A DNA stretch of 11,287 nucleotides from JALORV01 sp035498175 (GTDB taxonomy: Bacteria; Pseudomonadota; Gammaproteobacteria; Burkholderiales; Burkholderiaceae_F), in NCBI GenBank assembly GCA_035498175.1, contig DATKAJ010000117.1, positions 1 through 11,287 on the forward strand, given 5' to 3'. Under the pieces are notes generated by a model. The model did no database searches. It worked only from the letters and a program-made list of their open reading frames with translations, and was not told the DNA's origin. Position 1 is the first letter of the stretch. Every line of letters starts with the position of its first letter. The translations under genes and the position numbers were made by a program. Of this stretch, positions 8,001 to 11,287 are shown in pieces.

Positions 8001-8956
8001 TGGACGCCGTGCACACCCGAGTGCAGGCGCTCAAAGGGACATTGCGCCTGCTCACGCCGCCAGGCCGAGGACTGACGGTCGAGCTGCGCCTGCCGGCCTC
8101 GCTGATGACGACGCACGGTCTGCTCGTGCGGCACAACGACCAGGTGCTCGCGATCTCGAGCTACGGCATCCACGACATCCGCTACGTGACGCGCGATCAG
8201 GTGCGCGCGCTGGGCAGCGGACAGATCTACCAGGACCAGGGAAAGGTCTACGAACTGCGTGGGCTCGATACCCTGATCGGCCGTTCCGCACATTCGGACG
8301 AGCGCGACTGGTTTCCGGCGTTGCTCGTGCAAGCCGACAGCGGTCCGCTGCGCGCGGTGCGCGTGCAGGAAGTGCTCGACAGCCAGGAGGTCGTGGTCAA
8401 GAGCCTCGGGCGCTACGTGCCGCGGCTGCAGGGAGCGGTCGGCGTGACGATCCTCGGTGACGGCAGCATTGCGCCGGTGCTCGATCTGCCGCAGCTGTTG
8501 CGCGGGCCGCAGCGTGCCGCGCGCGTCGCCACGGCCGCTTCGACCACCGCCGCCGTACATTCGCCGGTCGAGAGCCGGCGCTCGGCGCTCGTGGTCGACG
8601 ACTCGCTGTCAGCGCGGCGCGCCGCGGCGCAATTCATGCGCGACGCGGGCTTCAGTGTCCGCTCGGCGATCGACGGCATCGAGGCGGCCGCATTGATCGA
8701 AAAGCAGGTGCCGGACATCGTCCTGGTCGACATGGAGATGCCGCGCATGAACGGGCTGGAGTTCACGACGCACGTGCGCAGTCGCGAGGCGACGCGCCAT
8801 GTGCCGATCATCATGATCACGTCGCGCTCGACCGAAAAGCACCGCCGCCAGGCCGAAGCGGTCGGCGTGAACGTCTACCTGACCAAGCCGTTTTCGGACG
8901 ATGAGCTTCTCGATCACGTCGAACGGCTGACGGCGTCCGCGCCGATCGGGAGCTGA
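5009..8956 (+). CDS. chpA: ChpA-type hybrid CheA histidine kinase with C-terminal receiver
   Basis: Cytoplasmic kinase of 1315 residues at the centre of the pathway. ATG 5009 follows GGGGGA by 5 nt. The first 520 residues are helical and Ala-rich, with three Hpt-like modules lacking the HTLKG histidine (about 30-80, 220-290 and 385-450) and an Ala/Pro linker containing a 30-residue repeat. A canonical Hpt follows: H581 in AAHTLKGAAHTVG. After a second linker come the CheA dimerisation domain (from about 709, ENLLRLPASLVDELLRLVGE), the ATPase with N-box HLLRNAADHGIED (898-910), G1 VSDDGAGLD (940-948) and G2 GRGIGMD (993-999), a CheW-like P5 domain (about 1055-1180), and a receiver with acceptor D1241 (VLVDMEMPRMNG) and YLTKP. 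ChpA of P. aeruginosa is far larger, with many phosphotransfer modules; this is a reduced version. No P2 domain is seen, as expected for ChpA. Confidence 0.92.
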   Translation: MGTIEDRIAPLAVAVAALEERLARARAEPAADRAAAEARCREMQQAVVRFGAQAGAAGASGLAHAAEWLSANLEYLAHKQRDLLPEEDLNLRRWPRLASEYVAGPTPQQDAAKQLIQFAELPVWVLRPSPVGSASILSRLCAFQSPERNAVAAAAALEPEAAQLVDAETVVATPIEVFPEPMLAVSPQPEAAAQLVDVETVVATPVEFFPEPAPTLSPREQLDAALNALAAAASELAAASSDRRDQAVMAFATELLTVVEAAQGAEVVGLGDVCGLLLERVEAARALASLTEAVPPDWLLPALDFAALAHEFGAAPGEHEIAANLLACLQHPSWPNPLDQSEAATLRIVLGLPAAIEQVTALPVIEEPESGVPEQQQIDPEHLALLAGEFPAMLAAMRADLDAARNDATALEVCADVFERGANAAEVSGLVALRHVLAHVAERVRAAAPRLSNQQHAWLSDFPQRVRAYLATPMDPSAAAAMIESLFEGGAWMALAPQRAADLEQALYRVALVTASGPERAQEATAEQVSLAVPADINPELLDGLLAELPVQTADFAAAMQRVASGAASMFDLDVAKRAAHTLKGAAHTVGVQGIANLTHHIEDILIALTRHGRMPQRDLAEALIGAADCLEAMSEALLGVGPTPHDAQQTLQHLLDWANRIDAEGLPEDDDPAPPVVDAVDVQANAAPASALPPADPHGASEPNAPAENLLRLPASLVDELLRLVGETMIANTQIKEQLRLTVEHTRAVTRQNTALQDLASELEQLVDVRGVTAPLGVAKGHGDFDALEFDHYNELHTVSRRLIEAATDSRELSRAGEQRLATLAELLDGQGRLAIENQKVVMKTRMVPASSVVSRLQRSVRQTARLVDKRVELDITGANTAIDSQVLNGLVDPLMHLLRNAADHGIEDAQVRAARGKPAVGRIELAFAREGTSVVVRVSDDGAGLDLPRIRAKAESRGYLSPGQPATDDEIARLILLPGFSTRDDATQVSGRGIGMDAVHTRVQALKGTLRLLTPPGRGLTVELRLPASLMTTHGLLVRHNDQVLAISSYGIHDIRYVTRDQVRALGSGQIYQDQGKVYELRGLDTLIGRSAHSDERDWFPALLVQADSGPLRAVRVQEVLDSQEVVVKSLGRYVPRLQGAVGVTILGDGSIAPVLDLPQLLRGPQRAARVATAASTTAAVHSPVESRRSALVVDDSLSARRAAAQFMRDAGFSVRSAIDGIEAAALIEKQVPDIVLVDMEMPRMNGLEFTTHVRSREATRHVPIIMITSRSTEKHRRQAEAVGVNVYLTKPFSDDELLDHVERLTASAPIGS
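5483..5662 (+). repeat. Tandem 30-codon duplication inside chpA
   Basis: Two adjacent in-frame copies lie at 5483-5572 and 5573-5662 (ChpA residues about 159-188 and 189-218). They share AAQLVD.ETVVATP.E.FPEP and differ at a few positions, with one extra Ala codon in copy 2 offset later in the unit. Nucleotide identity is high over CAGCTCGTCGAT and GTGGTCGCAACGCCG. The repeat lies in an acidic, Ala/Pro-rich linker between degenerate Hpt-like modules, so it probably only alters linker length. Confidence 0.85.
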
Positions 8957-8961
8957 GCGAC

Positions 8962-9423
8962 ATGGACGGTCCGTCGCACAGCGCGCAGCTCGTGCTGCTG
9001 CATTTCGGCCGCACTCGCGTCGCGCTCGCGCAGCGTGCGGTGCGCTCGCTCGAAGCCGCAGCCGATGCCGACTTCGCCGTCGCAACGCCTCCGGTCCTTG
9101 GCACGATCGCCGCCGGCGGCGGGCGCTGGCCCGTGTATGCGCTCGACGACGAGCTTGCGCCGATGCGCAGCGTGCCGCGTGAACGGCGGATCTGCGCGCT
9201 GCTCGCCGGTGACGGCGCTCTGTTCGGCGTCTTGTGCGACGAGGCGCAGGTGCTGACACGAGAAGGTTTTGCGGCCTACCCGCTACCGACTGCAATGCGT
9301 CGCGCAGGCACGCCGGTCGAAGGCGTCCTCGGCGGCAGCTCCGTTGCGCTCCTGTCCTCCGCCCGCTCGCTCGCGCTGCTGTTGAGCGTCAGCGCAGCGG
9401 AGCCAAAGGTGGAAACCATATGA
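8962..9423 (+). CDS. CheW-like protein, divergent (possible ChpC-type adaptor)
   Basis: Short cytoplasmic protein of 153 residues, 5 nt after the chpA stop, with GGGAG 9 nt before the ATG. It reads as a weak CheW fold: LVLLHFGRTRVALAQRAVRSLE (10-31), GTIAAGGGRWPVYALDDEL (47-65) where CheW normally has its RG...PV.DL motif, and RRICALLAGDGALFGVLCDE (75-94), which matches the central strands. The RG of the receptor-contacting motif is absent, so receptor coupling may be lost. Position after chpA suggests the place of ChpC, a CheW-like protein at the end of the P. aeruginosa cluster, but I cannot assign orthology. No other domain is seen. Confidence 0.7.
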   Translation: MDGPSHSAQLVLLHFGRTRVALAQRAVRSLEAAADADFAVATPPVLGTIAAGGGRWPVYALDDELAPMRSVPRERRICALLAGDGALFGVLCDEAQVLTREGFAAYPLPTAMRRAGTPVEGVLGGSSVALLSSARSLALLLSVSAAEPKVETI

Positions 9424-9869
9424 GCCGGGCGGGCGGGTGGCTGCTCACGCTCGGTGACCATCGCGCAGCCGTCGGCGTGCGCGAGCAGGTGCATCTGATG
9501 CTCGATCCCGCGGCTGCCGAACTGGCGTCGACGCCGGCGCACTGCCGGCACGTCATCTTCTGGAACGACCGTTGCGTGCCCGTGATGGATCTCGGTCGCT
9601 GGCTTGACCCGGGCGCCGCAGCGTCAGCCGCGGGTCCGCATCGACATGTCGGCGTCTACGCTTACCAGGGCGGTGCGGGCATGCCGGTCGAGTTCGGTGC
9701 GCTGTGGCTCGCGCGGCCGCCGCAGCGCATCGAGGTGGACGACGCTGCAGCTAGCGAGTTGCCCGGTGCGCGCTGGGGAAGCATCGCGACTGCGTGCTTC
9801 GCCGATGCGGCCGGGGCCGTGCCGATTCTGGATCTGTCGAGAATTTTCTCCGGCGCGCTCGCCGGGTGA
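9420..9869 (+). CDS. CheW-like protein, last gene of the pil-chp operon
   Basis: A 149-residue cytoplasmic protein whose ATG overlaps the previous stop codon (ATGA at 9420-9423), a sign of translational coupling. AAGGTGG lies just upstream. CheW-like features are a first strand GWLLTLGDHRAAVGV (6-20), VIFWNDRCVPVMDLGRWL (45-62) in the position of the RG...PV.DL motif, a central strand HRHVGVYAYQ (75-84), and a C-terminal AVPILDLSRIF (133-143) typical of the last CheW helix. It is probably an accessory adaptor for ChpA or another receptor. It may equally be the true ChpC counterpart, with the preceding gene extra. The family call is moderate and the specific role unknown. Confidence 0.68.
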   Translation: MSRAGGWLLTLGDHRAAVGVREQVHLMLDPAAAELASTPAHCRHVIFWNDRCVPVMDLGRWLDPGAAASAAGPHRHVGVYAYQGGAGMPVEFGALWLARPPQRIEVDDAAASELPGARWGSIATACFADAAGAVPILDLSRIFSGALAG

Positions 9870-9890
9870 TCACGCCTGGCGAATGATCAC
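9866..9890. terminator. Inverted repeat between convergent genes, possible transcript end
   Basis: GTGATCA (9866-9872) and TGATCAC (9884-9890) are perfect 7-bp arms, with CGCC and GGCG inside that can extend the pairing past a two-base bulge. The left arm overlaps the stop codon of the last operon gene. It lies between the plus-strand operon and the minus-strand small gene ending at 9925, where a bidirectional terminator would be expected. No T-run is present on either side, so the role is tentative. Confidence 0.3.
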
Positions 9891-9924
9891 GCGGTCGCCT
9901 GCGCGCCGCAGCGATCGATCGGAC

Positions 9925-10125
9925 TCAGCGCGCCGGATCCGCCGATGCCATCGCAGGAGCGAACTCGTCCTGCGTGAATGTCAGCTCGGGCTCGGAGGTG
10001 GTACCGACGAATCCGGTCAGAAGGCAGGCGACGATCAACGCGCTTGCCCACAGGCGGAGCGGAAATGTCGCGTGCAGTTTCGCGAGCTCGGAAAGCAGAC
10101 GGGACGACGGCTGGGACATCTTCAT
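9925..10125 (-). CDS. Small single-pass membrane protein, unknown function
   Basis: A 66-residue protein read on the minus strand, convergent with the pil-chp operon. The start is chosen by a strong ribosome site: on the minus strand GGAGAG lies 6 nt before the ATG (MKMSQPSSRL). The longer open frame continuing to 10386 is low-complexity and Arg/Ser-rich with no such signal. The protein has an amphipathic N-terminus ending in Lys, His and Arg residues, one hydrophobic segment at about 25-40 (LWASALIVACLLTGFV), then an acidic tail (EPELTFTQDEFAP). The positive-inside rule suggests the N-terminus is cytoplasmic and the tail periplasmic. The hydrophobic segment includes LLTG near VAC, but I see no clean lipobox. 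I do not recognise the family. A weak promoter at 10180-10208 could drive it. Confidence 0.6.
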   Translation of the reverse strand: MKMSQPSSRLLSELAKLHATFPLRLWASALIVACLLTGFVGTTSEPELTFTQDEFAPAMASADPAR

Positions 10126-10179
10126 GACGAGCTCTCCGAGGGACCGAAGGACGGATCGGTGCTCGATCCGGCTATTCGA

Positions 10180-10208
10180 TTTATCGGCTACTTCGCGTCG
10201 TTCTTGAA
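10180..10208 (-). promoter_or_regulatory. Candidate sigma-70 promoter for the small membrane protein gene
   Basis: On the minus strand TTCAAG (10208-10203) and GATAAA (10185-10180) are separated by exactly 17 bp. The -10 box matches TATAAT at four of six bases and the -35 box is weak. It would start transcription about 48 nt before the ATG at 10125. The surrounding stretch is the most AT-rich in this gap. Confidence 0.3.
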
Positions 10209-10288
10209 GTGCATTTTCGGCGCGTGCGGCACTGACTGTCCGACGGGCGGTACCTCGTATCGATCCGCGCCGCGAACCTGACAAATCG

Positions 10289-10375
10289 TCAGCGTGCGAA
10301 GCGCTGCGCGACCGCGTCGAATGCAAGCTTCGGTCCCCACCTCCCGACATCGTAGTTGACACCGCGGTACTGCAC
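10289..10375 (-). pseudogene. Possible gene-start remnant or 28-residue mini-ORF
   Basis: On the minus strand a GTG at 10375 is preceded, 7 nt away, by GAGGTGA (10389-10383), an excellent match to the anti-Shine-Dalgarno sequence. The frame reads MQYRGVNYDVGR and ends after 28 residues at a TGA (10289). The opening resembles, from memory and unverified, the N-terminus of a larger TIM-barrel-like family, which would make this a truncated relic. No continuation was found in the other minus-strand frames. It could also be a real small protein or chance. Confidence 0.3.
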
Positions 10376-10384
10376 TGGACATTC
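10356..10384 (+). promoter_or_regulatory. Candidate promoter for the carbonic anhydrase gene
   Basis: TTGACA at 10356-10361 is a perfect -35 box. Seventeen bases later lies ACATTC (10379-10384), a poor -10 match. If used, the transcript would have a leader of about 200 nt before the ATG at 10593. The perfect -35 is the only strong element, so this is a modest call. Confidence 0.3.
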
Positions 10385-10392
10385 ACCTCGCA

Positions 10393-10406
10393 CTTGCCGC
10401 GGCAAG
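10393..10406. promoter_or_regulatory. 14-bp perfect palindrome, possible operator
   Basis: CTTGCCGCGGCAAG is a perfect palindrome, flanked by GC on each side after one mismatch. It lies a few bases after the candidate plus-strand transcription start and directly upstream of the GAGGTGA site of the minus-strand mini-ORF. A shared operator for divergent transcription is possible, inferred from position and symmetry alone. Confidence 0.3.
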
Positions 10407-10522
10407 CGCCATGCCTTCGGGCGCTCTGCTTCGGACGACGTTGAGCGTGCAGGCACGCAATCGTGGGACGCGCCGCGCCGCGCAGCGGGGAACGCTGGCG
10501 ATCGAGCGACGCCTAACATCGG

Positions 10523-10554
10523 CGCCACGCCCCGGGTTCGAATGGGGCGCGGCG
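10523..10554 (+). promoter_or_regulatory. Leader hairpin upstream of the carbonic anhydrase gene
   Basis: CGCCACGCCCC (10523-10533) pairs with GGGGCGCGGCG (10544-10554) over 11 positions with one A-C mismatch, around the loop GGGTTCGAAT. It ends 38 nt before the ATG and about 28 nt before the GGGAGG ribosome site. No T-run follows. It could stabilise the mRNA or mark a read-through attenuator. The loop resembles a tRNA T-loop, but no tRNA surrounds it. Confidence 0.35.
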
Positions 10555-10592
10555 AACATTGCTCTAGGTTTCCACGATCCTCGGGAGGGACC

Positions 10593-11252
10593 ATGGCAAA
10601 TTTGATGACCGATCGTTACCTCGAAAACAACCGCCAGTACGCGCGCGGCGAGACGCTGCACAAGGCCGGTTATCCGGGAAAGCAGCCGATTCAACCCTCG
10701 AAGCGCGTCGCCGTCGTGGCCTGCATGGACGCACGGCTCGATGTGGAAGACCTGCTCGGACTGCAAACCGGCGATGCGCACATCATCCGCAACGCGGGCG
10801 GCGTGATCAACGACGATGCGATCCGCAGCCTGGTCATTTCGCATCACCTGCTGAACACGAACGAGGTCATCCTCATCCACCACACGCGCTGCGGCATGCT
10901 CGCGTTCACCGACGACTTGCTCAAGGCGGGCCTCGAAGGCGACCCAGCGGCGAGCAAGCTGCTCGGGCAGGCGACGTCGCGGGCGTTCACGAGCTGCGCG
11001 AAGTGCTCTGCCACACCGGCAGCATTCAACGCCTTCCGGGGCCAGATCGAGCCGCTCGACTCGCCACGCAACGAAAAGAATATCGAACGCCTGCAGTGGG
11101 ACGTGCGACGCGGAATCTCGTCCGTGGTGAATCACCCCTGGATCCCGACGACCGGGCCGGACGCCGTCACGGTGCGCGGATTCATCTACGACGTGGACAG
11201 CGGAAAACTCGAGGAAGTGAGTTATCCGGGGCCGATGGGATCGATCGGCTGA
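10593..11252 (+). CDS. Beta-class carbonic anhydrase
   Basis: Cytoplasmic zinc enzyme of 219 residues catalysing CO2 + H2O to bicarbonate and a proton. The start at ATG 10593 follows GGGAGGGA closely. The zinc site is complete: C44 with the D46/R48 dyad in CMDARLD, and H97 and C100 in HHTRCGM. RNAGGVINDDAIRSL (66-80) is the conserved follow-on segment, and VRGFIYDVDSGKLEEVS (194-210) is the usual C-terminal strand pair. It belongs with the short-type beta enzymes such as Mycobacterium Rv1284, but has about 45 extra residues between FTDD (105-108) and the VRRGI helix (171-175), including a CAKC motif at 135-138. It stands alone, with its own leader, and has no visible link to the Pil-Chp genes. 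Confidence 0.93.
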   Translation: MANLMTDRYLENNRQYARGETLHKAGYPGKQPIQPSKRVAVVACMDARLDVEDLLGLQTGDAHIIRNAGGVINDDAIRSLVISHHLLNTNEVILIHHTRCGMLAFTDDLLKAGLEGDPAASKLLGQATSRAFTSCAKCSATPAAFNAFRGQIEPLDSPRNEKNIERLQWDVRRGISSVVNHPWIPTTGPDAVTVRGFIYDVDSGKLEEVSYPGPMGSIG

Positions 11253-11287
11253 GCAGCGGTTTCGGCGAGGCATAACGCCCCGGTAAC

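Larger units (their letters stand above)
10126..10592. other. Divergent gap between the small membrane gene and the carbonic anhydrase gene
   Basis: No convincing full-length gene lies in these 467 bases. They hold the weak minus-strand promoter, the GTG mini-ORF with a strong ribosome site, a plus-strand TTGACA at 10356-10361, a 14-bp palindrome and a leader hairpin before the carbonic anhydrase start. Open frames on both strands are Arg-rich and lack ribosome sites at usable spacing, apart from the mini-ORF. Confidence 0.6.

Noticed and set aside
6290..8560. Minus-strand open frame of 756 codons
   Set aside because: Antisense to the Hpt, kinase and CheW domains of chpA; Arg/His/Asp-rich shadow translation with no recognisable motif or ribosome site.
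10188..10382. Minus-strand ORF of 64 codons (MSSAVPR...)
   Set aside because: Its ATG abuts the GAGGTGA site with no spacing, and the translation is Arg/Cys-rich. The GTG at 10375 in another frame is better placed for that site.
10530..10548. tRNA T-arm-like GGGTTCGAAT sequence
   Set aside because: The stem and loop sizes do not fit a T-arm, and no acceptor, D or anticodon arm can be folded around it.
10356..10592. 79-codon in-frame extension of the carbonic anhydrase
   Set aside because: The extension is Arg-rich and low in hydrophobic residues, while ATG 10593 has a strong GGGAGGGA site and gives the expected N-terminus.

Overview
The window is high-GC (roughly two thirds G+C by eye) with proteobacterial gene content. 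The gene order pilG-pilH-pilI-pilJ-chpA, with no pilK between pilJ and chpA, and the codon bias (third positions mostly G or C) fit a betaproteobacterium or a relative with type IV pili. I cannot name a genus.

Layout: (1) Positions 1-671 hold the 3' part of a sugar-type (CUT1, MalG-like) ABC permease, followed by a strong GC hairpin. (2) An intergenic gap of about 220 bp carries the hairpin and an inverted repeat. (3) Positions 894-9869 hold a tightly packed plus-strand Pil-Chp chemosensory operon of seven genes. These are a two-domain PilG-type response regulator, PilH, the CheW-type adaptor PilI, the membrane chemoreceptor PilJ, the very large hybrid kinase ChpA, and two short CheW-like proteins, the last two joined by an ATGA overlap. 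(4) A convergent minus-strand gene at 9925-10125 encodes a 66-residue single-pass membrane protein. (5) Positions 10126-10592 are a mostly non-coding divergent region with a possible gene-start remnant on the minus strand, a 14-bp palindrome and a leader hairpin. (6) Positions 10593-11252 encode a beta-class carbonic anhydrase.

How the genes work together (family knowledge): PilJ senses a stimulus, PilI couples it to ChpA, ChpA autophosphorylates on its Hpt histidine, and phosphate passes to PilG and PilH, which control type IV pilus extension and retraction. Features departing from the Pseudomonas aeruginosa model are an extra degenerate receiver at the N-terminus of PilG, only one canonical phospho-accepting Hpt histidine in ChpA with three degenerate helical modules before it, no methyltransferase (PilK) or methylesterase (ChpB) gene in the cluster, and two divergent CheW-like proteins at the end.

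I found no clearly new defence, mobile or biosynthetic system. The most interesting signals are variations within the Pil-Chp array and the small, unexplained elements between it and the carbonic anhydrase gene.
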